64,000 nucleotides of DNA, taken from the NCBI GenBank assembly GCA_026182355.1, contig JAPFBL010001929.1:1790001-1854000 (forward strand). Direction: 5' to 3'. Below the pieces are notes generated by a model. That model was given only the letters and a program-made list of their open reading frames with translations. It searched no databases and was not told the DNA's origin. The first letter of the stretch is position 1, and every line of letters starts with the position of its first letter. Source of the DNA: Hermatobates lingyangjiaoensis (taxonomy: Eukaryota; Arthropoda; Insecta; Hemiptera; Hermatobatidae). Shown here one piece after another: positions 35,035 to 46,065 of the stretch. The position numbers and the translations under genes are program-made.

Positions 35035-35875
35035 CAAGATTGACGAATGAGTAGCATGATTATGACAGAACAGTATCCCACTAATCTACTTTTTATGATG
35101 AATGATGATTGAGGATGCGTGTTGATTAAGAGATCCGGAATGATGATTTGGGGCGTGGGTCAGAACTGATGATTGGTGGCGAGGATTGATGAGGAGGGAT
35201 CTGCTGTGATGATTAAAGTATCAGGATTGATGATTGGGTATCACAATTTTATAATTTGGTGTACTGATGATGATTAGGTCAGTATTGATTATTGAAGGTT
35301 TATTAGTACTTATTGATCTACTTATAACGTTATTAATGACTGGTGGGTGAGAGATCAAGATTGATGATTGAATGCATACTTTCTTGGTCTTAACAACAAT
35401 AGTTTGGCATTCAAATCCTCCTATTTTTTTTCTAGGTTTTGTATTAGGAAAATGGATGATTAGGATGTATTCTTCTTTGTAGTAGCAGTATATGACCGGC
35501 AGACACTAAGTTCTAAGTTTAATATAGGTTTAAGAACTCTTAAACATATATACTAAATGTTTTCTACCTTCTAAATAAAAAACCTGAATTTTAATGTCAG
35601 ACTATTGATATTAAGACCAAAAAAACATTTGGTAATCAATGATTAATCTTGACCCCATCCCCTCTAGTGATCAATAACGGCCTATGTAAGTCATTAATAA
35701 CAATTATTGGTCGGTAAACCGTCAATAATCATACTAACCTGTTCATCAATATTACACCAAATTATAAATTCTGGTACCCAATCATTAATCCGGATACCTT
35801 AATCATCACAACAGAACCCCATCATCAATACTGGCCACCAATCATCAGTTTTACCAACTCCTCAGATCACCAAGG
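35035..35875. repeat. Inverted repeat built of GATGATT-type tandem units
   Basis: The left part (35035-35345) consists of degenerate units around TTGATGATTGGG. 35150-35345 has a diverged inverted partner at 35690-35872 (left GTGATGATTAAAGTATCAGG and TTTATAATTTGGTGTA; right CCGGATACCTTAATCATCAC and TACACCAAATTATAAA). The spacer of about 345 bp is unrelated AT-rich DNA. Confidence 0.8.
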
Positions 35876-36119
35876 AAAAATAAACTTGAATGATCCAAAA
35901 TTGAGAACTTACAATTTTGAGAACCAAACAATAAACGACTTACTCTTTCCACATCAGTTGACGTATAGGTCAATTTTGGAAAACCCTTGACAGTTGAAGT
36001 TAGATATCCTTATTATCAACGTAAATGGAATCATTGGTTTTAAAAAATCCTTTAATTCCTCTTTTTTTTATCAATAACTCAGTTAAAGCAAAGAGGTTTT
36101 TTTTCCTCAAGAGCAAGGT

Positions 36120-36360
36120 TAGAGAAAGCGAGAGTGGAGGGCAGGCAGAAGTAGCATCTGTCGGGCGTTCAAGTCTCCAGGCCGAATTAGAGCTAATAAC
36201 CAGCACTACAAGGTCGTAACCCAAGAAGGTCCTTTCTCCGTGATCTGCAAAAAGGACAATCGCAGTCAGGCCTGCGGCTTGAATTTCAGTCGGAGCTCCA
36301 CTTTTTGGCTATCACTTTAACTGGGACAATCATCGAGTCGGACTAAAGCCGCTTTTCACT
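36120..36360. other. GC-richer pocket, unidentified
   Basis: Contains GGAGGGCAGGCAGAAGTAGC, CAGGCCTGCGGCTTGAATTT and CGAGTCGGACTAAAGCCGC. Overlapping frames are open on both strands, but no protein is recognised. Confidence 0.3.
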
Positions 36361-37032
36361 TAAGCCTCTACGGATTACTGACACAGATTGAACAGATAGA
36401 ACATCGTCTTCGTATTTAAGGATCACTTTCCTTCTTTCAGCTATTCTTGTATTGTAAGACAAGATGAAACCGGATTACTCAAAAAATACCAATTACCTTC
36501 TATTCCAAATTTCTGAATAACTTCCATCTAAAAGAAAACTCAATGAACACCAAATTTCAATTCTTACATCTAGCAAGCTTTTATTGAGTTATCTATTATA
36601 ATCTACTATCCTAACAGAATGTCATCTATTAAGATTGATTAATATTAGAGGCAACAGTAAAAATACACGAACAAGTCAACGCTCAAACCTCAGCATGGAA
36701 TTCTGATGAAGCAATCAAATCACTCACAACGTCCTCGACATAGTCACAATCAGAAGATGATGAATATCATCAGAAGACTAATATATTTTTTCAGAGTAAC
36801 AGACAAATTTCTGTTGTTAAACTATTGACCTTGAGGTAGTATAAACATTGTACAATGATGTTTACGATATATGTACATATACATATTAATCACTAAGAAA
36901 AAACATTTAAGAAACACTACATAAACTCAATTAGATATTTCAACGAAACGTGCAATTAATATAGGAAATGTGATCTACCTAAGGAGTGAAACCACACTTC
37001 TGTCTGGTTATATATTAGATATAGCAAATATG

Positions 37033-37036
<4 letters not shown>

Positions 37037-37062
<26 letters not shown>
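37037..37062. repeat. (TA)n microsatellite
   Basis: About 26 bp, just ahead of the intron-family cluster. Confidence 0.95.
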
Positions 37063-37063
<1 letters not shown>

Positions 37064-37149
37064 CAAAACTAAAGTTTATACAAAACTAAATGTATACATA
37101 TATATCAAACTAAAGTATATTAACTAAAAATATAAAGACAAATATATAT

Positions 37150-37345
37150 TTTTCTTTGTAAAATAATTTGTAATGTAATACATAGTTTTTCTGTTTCAAA
37201 ATGTATACTTCTGCCTATGAAAAAGGTTTTAAATAAAGACCGAAACGTTGGCAATGAGAATTTAATGTGAACCTGAAGAACTGACCAAGTCCCGATAAAC
37301 TTTAGTTTTGTTTCTATTCCACGGTCGATACTTTTATCAATATAT
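37150..37345 (+). mobile_element. Intron-family element end, intronless copy 1
   Basis: Aligns with 39637-39925 but joins TATACTTCT directly to GCCTATGAAAAAGG at 37212/37213, exactly where the other copy has a GT-AG intron. The core here is GGT..ACC-GAAACGTTGGCAATGAG, with CCTATGAAA in place of CTGANGA. The tail reads CCGATAAACTTTAGTTTTG and leads to a TA tract. Confidence 0.8.
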
Positions 37346-37379
37346 TATATATATATCAAGGTCCAACCAAGAGTAAAAA

Positions 37380-37500
37380 ATCAGAAAAAAAGACTAAGTG
37401 ATATATAAATATATATATTTATGTATAACAATTAAAGTTTATCAGTCTTCAGGTTCAGTTAAACTCTCATTGCCAATGTTTCGGTTTTTTTTTTGCCAAA
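37380..37500 (-). mobile_element. Intron-family element end, minus strand
   Basis: AAGTTTATCAGTCTTCAGGT, then CTCTCATTGCCAATGTTTCGG: the inverted form of the copy at 37150-37345, facing it tail to tail across (TA)n. Confidence 0.75.
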
Positions 37501-37564
37501 TAACTGTCAAGATTGAATTAGCACGTGACACTTTTTTACATCTGCCTATAAATTTTATACTGCT

Positions 37565-37715
37565 TAAAAATTGTATACTTCTCCTATGAAAAATGTTTTA
37601 AACAAAAACCGAACCGTTAGCAATGAGACTTTAATTTGAACCTGAAGAACTGACCGACTCTTGATAAACTTTAGTTTTGTTTTTATTCCAAAGTGGACAC
37701 TTTTATCAATATCAA
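37565..37715 (+). mobile_element. Intron-family element end, intronless copy 2
   Basis: TGTATACTTCT joins CCTATGAAAAATG at the same junction as copy 1, with one G lost. The core is mutated (CCGAACCGTTAG). The tail contains the small hairpin TCCA-AAG-TGGA. Confidence 0.75.
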
Positions 37716-38625
37716 TTCACTGAAATAATGTTTGATTCCGGTCACTGTCTTCAAATGTTAAATCCTTTTGAGGGTTGTTTGTCAAAATTATTTGATATAT
37801 ATATTTGTGTGAACACGAGTAAAGAGTCAGTGAGTATTAACTGTCTTTGCATCAGTATGCTTGGTTTGCTCTCTTTTTTCTTCTGATGACAGTTAAAACC
37901 AAAAATACGAAACTGTAATTGCTACTCTTTTCCCATTAATACAATCAATTATATTAAAACTTATTAGGCAATCAAATGCAATATAAAATGAAGAATTAAC
38001 AACAATAAAGTAATTTCAATTACTTATTATAAAAGTAGAACCGTTAGAAGTACTAACAGTGAAGTCAATAGCTCACCACTGAAGGAAACAAACCTAGTGT
38101 ACGAATACCAATGGAATCTGAAGGACTACGATAGCCACCAAACTTGAATGGACATTGGGAGGTGACAACATCTTCACCTTTGCGGATACTTACACCATGC
38201 ACTTGATAGTTGGAAGCCCTAAACACCACATGGGACACCTACATAACACCAACCTTACAAGAAAAATACTGACAGGTAATACAAAAATAATTAAAACAGA
38301 AAACAATCGCCATAAGTTAAAAACTATACAAACCCACATATTGAAAATCATAACACAAATTAAATTATTGTGTTAATAATAGAAACAATGACAAAATGTT
38401 AACATTATTTTAATCTAATCAAGCTCTCTTAGGAAAGAACTTTCCAGTCAATCCCGGTAACGAATTAGCCCAGTCATCTACTTCATTCATTTATCCAGTC
38501 AATGATTCTAAAACTTTATGAATAAAAATTTTGGCAAACAACATCATTTACCTCCTGATGATGAGTAGTAAACATTTGAGTATGTTCGGTATTGAAATAT
38601 ATTTTACCTACTATTGAAATGCAAC
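37716..38625. other. No gene seen
   Basis: AT-rich. The stretch at 38090-38260 is of mixed composition with a 73-residue frame of no known family. 38545-38600 has a weak core-like string (CTCCTGATGATGAGTAG). Confidence 0.4.
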
Positions 38626-38629
38626 CACT

Positions 38630-38745
38630 ACTGCTTGACAGCCGAGCAGAACTCATCTTCTTCTCCTTGTCCTGATGAGCAAAAGGTCGAAATATTTAAG
38701 TGATTTGTGTATTGTTTCTACGTGTTCTTTTCTTGTGTTAACTGA
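38630..38745 (+). mobile_element. Solo structured element
   Basis: CAGCCGAGCAGAAC, TCCTTGTCCTGATGA, GGTCGAAATATTTAAGTGA and TTTCTACGTGTTCTTTTCTT. Best-preserved tail of the solo family shared with 8965 and 21985. The first stem strand is mutated (GCAAAA). Confidence 0.7.
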
Positions 38746-38860
38746 TTCTAACTCGCTAGGTGTTTTCTTTTCAGTTGGTGGAAAACTATAGTATCAGCAG
38801 GCTTACCAAAGACATTTGACAATAGATATGTCAGGTAAACGATAGATATTTGATTGAATG

Positions 38861-38964
<104 letters not shown>

Positions 38965-39142
38965 AAATGATCAAACCACAATATGAAATGGGAAAAAAGA
39001 CTAAGATATTTCAACCGTAACCGTAGTTGGCTTTTTGACTCTGACGAAGACTGCTTGTTACGGTTGAAAGATCTTAGTCTTGTTTTCCCATTTTTTATTG
39101 TGGTTTTATCATTGATTGTTATTTCACGTGTTTATGTGAAAT

Positions 39143-39182
<40 letters not shown>
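38965..39182 (+). mobile_element. Family 1 foldback plus (TA)n
   Basis: The left arm (TGATCAAACCACAATATG) is shortened by deletion. The right arm is complete: CTGACGA-A-GAC..GTT-GAAAGATCTTAG, then the tail hairpin TTTCAC-loop-GTGAAA ending at about 39146 in (TA)n. Confidence 0.85.
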
Positions 39183-39185
<3 letters not shown>

Positions 39186-39194
39186 TCCTATTTT

Positions 39195-39320
39195 CACAGA
39201 ATGAACGATTTAGAAAGAACTGACAAGAAGACTGAAGAACTGACATACAAGAAATCATGAAAACTTACTACTTCATTTCGATTGCGTCGTTATCAGATAG
39301 AAAAATGTAAGCCGGTTCGA
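39195..39320 (-). mobile_element. Solo structured element, minus strand
   Basis: The minus strand reads CTGATAA-C-GA..TC-GAAATGAAGTAGTAAG. The flank AAAGAACTGACAAGAAGAC matches element tails. Confidence 0.55.
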
Positions 39321-39435
39321 TGAGTCTCACCTGGGGTGACAGTCGATAAATTCCTACATTACCTAATGACCACGCAGTTAATACTGTACTGTGTTCTGGT
39401 TGCCTCTTGTAAATGTTTTCTCAATATGAATTTAG

Positions 39436-39584
39436 TATATATATATAAAGATTTCACATAAACACGTGAAATAATTTGTTACGGTTGAAAGATCTTAGTC
39501 TTGTTTTCCCATTTTTTTATTGTGGTTTGATCATATATATATATAAATATATATATATATTATATATATATATATATATATATT
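39436..39584. mobile_element. Family 1 remnant between TA tracts
   Basis: The inverted tail (AAAGATTTCACATAAACACG) is fused directly to TTGTTACGGTTGAAAGATC and the right-arm tail. The whole centre is deleted. TA tracts on both sides. Confidence 0.8.
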
Positions 39585-39636
39585 TCAGTGTCACGTTCAT
39601 TCAAACTACAGTTGCTGTTGAAATCCACAGACTATT

Positions 39637-39922
39637 ATTCTTTGTAAAATAATTTGTAATGTAATACTTAGTTTTTCTGTTTCAAAATGTATACTTCTGT
39701 AAGTTTTCTCACTAAGCTATTGTCAAATTTTCTATATTGTAATTTCTTAATTGTAACTAATTGCACTTTTATGTATGTCTGATTTTTGAATGATTGAATT
39801 ATTTCTTATATTTCCTCCGTTTTTTAGGCCTATGAAAAAGGTTTTAAAGAAAAATCAAAACGTTAGCAATGAGAGTTTAATTTGAATCTGAAGAACCGAC
39901 CGAGTCCCGATAAACTTTAGTT

Positions 39923-39925
<3 letters not shown>
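39637..39925 (+). mobile_element. Intron-family element end, intron-containing copy
   Basis: Homologous to 37150-37345, but 129 extra bases (39699-39827) sit between TATACTTCT and GCCTATGAAAAAGG. The insert starts GTAAGTTTTC (perfect donor), has a branch-point-like GTAACTAATTG and ends in the pyrimidine-rich TTTCCTCCGTTTTTTAG. It is therefore a spliceosomal intron held in the element. The remaining copy reads AAATCAAAACGTTAGCAATG and ends CCGATAAACTTTAGTTTTC before (TA)n. Confidence 0.8.
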
Positions 39926-39926
<1 letters not shown>

Positions 39927-39980
<54 letters not shown>

Positions 39981-40005
39981 ATGTGTGTGTGTGTGTGTGT
40001 GTGTG
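39927..40005. repeat. (TA)n then (TG)n compound microsatellite
   Basis: Immediately follows the intron-containing element end, as at 38863-38961. Confidence 0.97.
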
Positions 40006-41035
40006 GTTTATACATAAAAGTTGAGGTGTCACTATGTCATTATAATATAAGGAATCAATTGTAAGTTTGCAGAAAAGGTACTCTCATGGTTGAGAGTAGA
40101 TGATGAGTGTTTCAAGCAGATGGGAGGAAGGGTGGTAGATTTAAAGTAGAACAATGAATGCAGCTTATTTCAGGTGGTCTACAAATGACATTCAAATCAA
40201 TATCTCACTGGCGACTGGCTTAGTACAAAGCCATCGTGATTAGCCTTCGAATAGCAAACCGTTAAGCTTCAAGGGGTTTGTCCACCAAGAGGCTTATGTT
40301 TGGCTCACATCTGCTCTCCTAATAACTAAATCTTATCAAGGATTCAAGAATAAAACTCAGTCCTTCAAACAATATAATATAAGTAGCAATATCCTTCAGT
40401 TATTCGTAATGATTAAGTTTGCAGGTACGTAATCTTCAAATTTACAATGATTTACTGAATCTAAGAAGAGAACACAAACAAAAACAGAAATATCCATCAT
40501 AATCGTAATCATGTAATTTGTCTTAGTTAACTTGACTAAATTTCTACAATTAATTCATTAACTTCAAAAAAGTAGAATCATCCATCAAATCCTTCTGTTC
40601 ATTCAGTGCTACTCTATTCCAATCATACTATGAGAAATTACTCTTCAAAGCTATTATTGATCTTCGATTGCACATTTTTGATCTTCTTTTGCTATATATT
40701 TTCGCAAAGAATGCAGATCTTTGAATGATATCGTACTTATTATTCCTTAATTAATTGAATGCATTAATCATAAAAAAAGAATATAGTAGTTAATATAATA
40801 ATAGTATATTAAATTATTATGTGCTATAATATAATAAAATATGTATTATTATGTGTTATAATGTAGTATTTATTATTATTGTATCCATTTGTTAATTTAT
40901 ATTCTTTCCCTTCATGCAGTGATTGTCTCTCATATCATATGAACATTTATCAGTTTTCATTAGTCATCTTTTTCTAATTTATTTTATTTCCAATATAATT
41001 ACTTTTCTGATCCTTTTATAAATAGCAATCCTTGT
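40006..41035. other. No gene seen
   Basis: AT-rich. 40240-40320 is slightly GC-richer (TTAAGCTTCAAGGGGTTTG) but unassigned. Confidence 0.4.
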
Positions 41036-41039
41036 TTCT

Positions 41040-41110
41040 AAGTTAACATCATATGTTTTGTCTTTACTGAGAGGATTTCAACGATGTTTCAGCATTACTT
41101 CAAACGGAGT
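41040..41110 (-). mobile_element. Structured element end, minus strand
   Basis: The minus strand reads CGTTTGAAGTAATGCTGAAA, then CATCGTTGAAATCCTCTCAG. This is the GAAAC(A/G)TCG type of ending seen at 20495 and 62085. Confidence 0.45.
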
Positions 41111-41394
41111 CGTTATGTAAAACCTGTTCAAGTCATGTAGTATTATTCATTGCAATATGTTAGTATATAAGGTAGCAGTTCCAGATTGGCCATATGAATA
41201 GCTGAAATATTTTGCTAGATATGTTATTTTGTCGAGGAAATGAAATTTTTATTTGATCTTTATAATAAAGAATTCTGAAAATGGAATTGCATCAGTAAAA
41301 CGTTATTTGTTAGTAATGTTGAGCCAATCTGATGGTACACTGATCATCCCAACCATTCATATTAATAAAAACATCTTAGAACATGTTAAAAATC

Positions 41395-41720
41395 TGGAGT
41401 GGCCTACACTCAACTTTACTATAAGTAAACTTAATATAAAACTTCTTGGGTATATAATATATAATGTCTCATTCAAGCATAATATAATCATCTAAATGGG
41501 AGAGGTTTATTAGTCTTTCATTCCTGAGATAGTACAGATAGTGATTGATCCACTTATAAATAGATAAACCTTTTTTGTATGTGACTGAAATAATGGATAT
41601 ACAATCATTCGTATAACTACAACAGTAATAACATTATGAAAAGCCAAAGTGAAAATGTGCATATACGAAATAATTTCCTACAAAAGAACATGGCTTTTGC
41701 TCCAATAGCCCGTGGATCTC
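41395..41720 (+). mobile_element. Inverted-repeat arm A
   Basis: Starts GGAGTGGCCTACACTCAAC, then TTTACTATAAGTAAAC. Matches 43370-43690 in inverted orientation (shared CATTCCTGAGATAGTACAG and TTCCTACAAAAGAACATGGC, with changes). The 80-residue frame across it is chance. Confidence 0.8.
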
Positions 41721-42014
41721 TTACATAGATTATCTGACCTCTACTGACTTCTACATTTAATACTCGAGACAAATTTTCCCATTTAGAACTTGAAAATATT
41801 TTTAGTATTTTAAAACATTACTGAGTTTTTGTCTGAAATGTCAAAAACCTGTAAGACATAATATCGTTTTCAGATAATTTTTAATTTAAGATGTAGGATA
41901 ATTTCATTTATTTTTTTTAAAAGAATTTGTTTTTAATTCTGAATAATGTTCTAGATTTTTGATCTTTTATTAAATTATAATACTGGGAATTTCATGGCAT
42001 GCTAGAGTTTGTTA

Positions 42015-42690
42015 AAAACACACTTTTTTACTTTACTATAAGTAAAGTATAGTGATCGTGAAAAAATTCGATCTCGAGATTTTGACGGAATTACGTGTTT
42101 TGAGGTCCCAGAAGTCGTTTTATGACGTTTTTACGATGATGTCTGTGTGTGTGTGTGGGTGGGTGGGTGGGTGGGTGGGTTTTGCGTGTGTTAGCATTTC
42201 TTGTTACCACGCTACGGTCCAGAATCTTTGATGGATTAAGTTGATATTTTACACAAAAATGGGCCTCATAAAGACAAAGATCCCTATTGTTTGGGAAGAA
42301 TTATGCATCATGGGAAAGTCACTTTTTTTACCAAAAACCGTTTTTTTTAAAACATTTATTTCTCCTAAACTGATAACCCTAGAGTTTTGAAATTTGGACA
42401 TTATCTTTGAGGTTACAAATGCAACAAACGAAAAATATACTCAGAATTTTAAAACTACGGGAAATATTTTTTTTCAATAAAATATAAAAATTTTGACTTA
42501 TAATTCAATCTCAATCTTTGTGAGAGCAATACAAGCCATACTGTTTGATGGATCAAAATGAAACTATACCTATAAATAGAACATTATGTGGAGAATGAGT
42601 TGAGATATTTTTTTCTAAAATTACATTCGCTAAAGGGGCGTTACAGTACGATTTGTGTTTTCAGAAAATGTTTTTTTAACGCTAAACGGC
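42015..42690 (+). mobile_element. Inverted-repeat arm B, with (TG)/(GGGT)n
   Basis: Begins TTTTTTACTTTACTATAAGT and CGTGAAAAAATTCGATCTC, runs through TTTACGATGATGTCTGTG, a TG/GGGT tract at 42145-42180 and ACGCTACGGTCCAGAATC. Its inverted partner is at 44245-44910. It may be the terminal inverted repeat of a 2.9-kb element (42026-44905) without coding potential. Confidence 0.8.
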
Positions 42691-43369
42691 TCGTTAAAAA
42701 ATAATGAAAATTTCACCAAAAATGGAACAAAAACTTAGCAATTCATAAAAAAAAATCATAAATTTTCAATTACGGGAAAGAGCAATAACGATATAAAAAC
42801 TCTTTGTTTACCCTAGACTAAGAGATCACCTGCTATACTTGTCGAATTTTTTGTATTTTTTTACATTGTTTACATTGACTTAGAAATTTTTTGAGCGAAT
42901 CCACTGAGATAAAATTGATTTTATAAAGGAACAGTTTAAATTGTTTATTGAATTATATGAGATGTAAGAGGAATAACATTGTGCAGGAAAATGATAACAC
43001 TCACTCAGAAAAAATTCGTATGTATGTTATTTGACAAAGGGGAAGGAAAATGATCTTATTAAATACTAAGAAGCTTATTATTATTATTATTTTAAAGATT
43101 AAAATTCCCAGTATGATAATTCTATAAAAGACAAAAAATGTAAATGATAATTCATAATCTGAATCTTTCGTATAGAGATTAATAACTGTAATTATCGTAC
43201 ATCTTTAATTAACAAATCACCTTTAAACAACATTTTCTTCGCAGTTTAAGATGTTTTTCAGAGAAAAAAGGGGTATTTTCCTGTTTTAAATTTTAAAATT
43301 TTACTTTAATATTCAATGTAGAAGGATGTCAAGTAAACGATGTAAGAAACCTACTGGCTGTTTGAACGA
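42691..43369. other. Internal AT-rich part of the inverted-repeat region
   Basis: No open frame of note. AT-rich spacer inside both inverted pairs. Confidence 0.5.
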
Positions 43370-43690
43370 AAGCCATTCTCTTGTAGGAGAATAAGTCGTT
43401 TCAAGAAATGTTCACTTTGGTTTTTCAAAAATGTTATTACTGATTTAGTTATACTAATGCAATTATTTGCAAATAATAAATTATCTGTGATGTACAAAAA
43501 TAAGCTTATAAAATGATATGTCCTTCAATCACTATCTGTACTACCTCAGGAATGAAAGTCTAATAATTATATCCCATTTAGATGTTTACGTTATGCTTAA
43601 ATGAGACGTTATGTTTTATATACTCAAGAAATTTGACATTAAGTTACTTATAGTAAAGTAGAGTGTAGGCCACTCCAGATTTTTTTCCTT
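43370..43690 (-). mobile_element. Inverted-repeat arm A'
   Basis: Diverged inverted copy of 41395-41720, ending TAAAGTAGAGTGTAGGCCAC. Confidence 0.8.
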
Positions 43691-44244
43691 TGTCAAAAGT
43701 CATAAAAAACCAATTTACTCCCATGGAATGTTATTTTTTCCCACGTGCTCTACTCTGCTATAAGTTTGGTGAATGTATATTGAGAAAAAATATATTGATA
43801 ATTAGCCACCTTTGCATTCTTAAACCAAGTTCAAAGCCGACTTTTCTGTATAGTTTTAAATTTAAAAGCTGGAAGCTTAAAATTTTTAAAAATAATGGTA
43901 TGAACTATTAGACTAGAACAGTTAAAAAACTGGAAATTAGACAAAAACATAGAAACCCTTCTATAGGACATAAAAGTTCATTCCAAAAACTTCAATGTTA
44001 CCCAATAATAATGTCATTCATAAACGTAAAAAAATCAGCATCTTATATTAAGCTTTGTAGAATGGTGCAACATATAGATTGATTAGAACAATTTGTTAGA
44101 CAAACCCATGATACTATAAAAAGGATCAGAGATTATATGTTTCATATGGTCTATTATTGTTAACTTTTTACATATACAAATTTTATTCTTCTTACATCAC
44201 ATTTTCCTGATTTTTTAATGAACTGTTTAGTGTCAAAAAAACAT

Positions 44245-44910
44245 TTTCTGAAAACAGAAATCGTATTTTAACGACCCTTTGGCAAATGTAATTTAAAAAA
44301 AATATCTCAACTCATACTCCAGATAATGTTCTATTTTTAGGCATACTTTCATTTTGATCGTCAAACAGTATAGCTTGTATCGCTCTCACAATGTTTGAGA
44401 TTGAATTATAAGTCAAAATTTTTACATTTTATTGAATAAAAATATTTGCCTTTGTTTTAAAATTCTGAATATATTTTTTGTTTACTTGTTTTGTAACCAC
44501 AAAGATAATACCCAAATTTCAAACCTCTAGAGTTAGCAGTTTAGGAGAAAAAAATGTTTTCTAAAAATAGTTTTTGGCAAAAAAAGTGACATTCCCGTCA
44601 TGCATAATTTTCTCCAAATAATAGGGATCTTCTACACTATAGGGCCTATTTTTGTGTAAAATATCAACTTGATCCATCAATGACAATTGATGATCAATGA
44701 CATTTAATTTGAATCTGGACCGTAGCGTGGTAACAATCAATGCTAACACACTCAAACACCCACCCACCCACCCACAAACACAAACATCATCGAAAAAACT
44801 TCATAAAACGACTTTTGGGACCTCAAAACATATAATTCCGTCAAAATCTGGAGATCGAATTTTTTCACGATCACTACACTTCACTTATAGTAAAGTAAAA
44901 AATGTATTTT
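44245..44910 (-). mobile_element. Inverted-repeat arm B'
   Basis: Inverted copy of 42015-42690. It ends CACGATCACTACACTTCAC, then TTATAGTAAAGTAAAAAA. The CCCACCCACCCACCCAC tract mirrors the GGGT tract of arm B. Confidence 0.8.
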
Positions 44911-45019
44911 CTAGGCTCGTGAATTCAGTTTTCTAAAACATTTTTTTCGTTTATTGTATAAATGATTGTGCAATCTATTACAGTGTGGTATTTACAAATA
45001 TTGGATAATTTAAAAAAAA

Positions 45020-45310
45020 TACGTTTGAACACAAAAAAAATTTAATACGAAAACTGACTACGCGTTTCAAACACTTAGTGTTCTTCTTCATGTTTACATC
45101 TAAAAAATATACATTTAAAAACTCCCTTGTTAAAAAACTTCAATAATGCAATTCAACATTCATATATTGTATTCAATTTTAAGTGATTCACTAAGATGTT
45201 CTTAAAGTTCACAGATATGTATATTTTTTAGATGTAAACCTGAAGAAGAACACTAAGTGTTTGAAACGCGTTGTTAGTTTTCATATTAAACTTTTTTTTG
45301 TGTGGAAAAG
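45020..45310. mobile_element. Inverted element ends (foldback), family 18
   Basis: Arms 45020-45113 and 45217-45308 around an AT-rich spacer of about 100 bp. The plus-strand core in the right arm is CTGAAGA-A-GAACAC-TAA-GTGTTT-GAAACGCG, with a 6-bp stem containing one G-T pair. It was probably read as a terminal sequence of a retroelement. Confidence 0.8.
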
Positions 45311-45664
45311 TAATATTTGAAATTCCCTAATATTTGTACAACTGATTTGAAAAAAAAAAACTTTTATTGCCTATATATAATGTAGAATAAATGGTTAAAA
45401 ACCTCAATAATGCAATTCAACATTCATATATTGTATTCAATTTTAAGTATTCCACTCTGATGTTCTTAAAGTTCACAGATATGTATATTTTTTAGATGTA
45501 AGCCTGAAAAATAACACTAAGTGTTCGAAACGTGTTGTTAGTTTTCATATTAAACTTTTTTTTGCGTGGAGAAGTAATTTTTTTTAATTCCCAAATATTC
45601 GTATAACTGATTTAATAAAAATGAAAAAACTTTTATTACCGATATATAATATAGGATAAATGGA
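45141..45664 (+). mobile_element. Tandem direct duplication of the family 18 end (263-bp unit)
   Basis: CAATAATGCAATTCAACATT at 45141 and 45404 begins two direct copies, each running through the core (second copy CTGAAAA-A-TAACAC..GTGTTC-GAAACGTG) to TATATAATRTAGGATAAATGG-like text. Tandem direct plus inverted ends is the arrangement known for Penelope-like element LTR-like ends. Confidence 0.8.
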
Positions 45665-45689
45665 TTGATTTAACAGAAATATGTGTAGC

Positions 45690-46065
45690 TGGCACTGGGA
45701 AGGGGCTAGAGGATTTTTTTTTCTGTGGGATTAAAGTGATGCAGGCGAAGGACTCGGGGTCAGGTAGGAGCTCAGAAAGACAGCATTGATATTGGGGAAA
45801 GTCCTTTATTGGCTGTCACCCTCTACCTGCGTCTTCTGTTTTCCATCCAGGTCCATCACTGACCAAGGAACTATTTTCAATAGGTCCCATTCAGTTGGGC
45901 TTCTCTTCCCGGGCAGGCCAAAGAAAAACCGAGTTAGATTGAAAACTTTACCTATTTCACGGTTCCCATAAGAATATTTACGGGAAAATGACTCGGGCGT
46001 TTTCTCACCTTTACACTTCAACATTCAATTAAAGTCTGCGATATTGCGAATTTTACCTGTTACTG
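45690..46065 (-). other. GC-richer block with an unrecognised open frame
   Basis: The minus strand is open from 46024 to 45806 (72 codons, MLKCKGEKTPESFSRKYSYG, later LPGKRSPTEWDLLKIVPW). The composition is less biased than chance frames nearby, and a possible donor CAG|GTAGAG lies near its end. The plus strand is also open over much of the block. I recognise no family. It could be a host exon, a retroposed mRNA piece or chance. Confidence 0.2.

Noticed and set aside
36700..36780. Structured element core near GATGATGAATATCATC
   Set aside because: Short palindrome only; lacks the CTGANGA-stem-GAAA order and any element tail.
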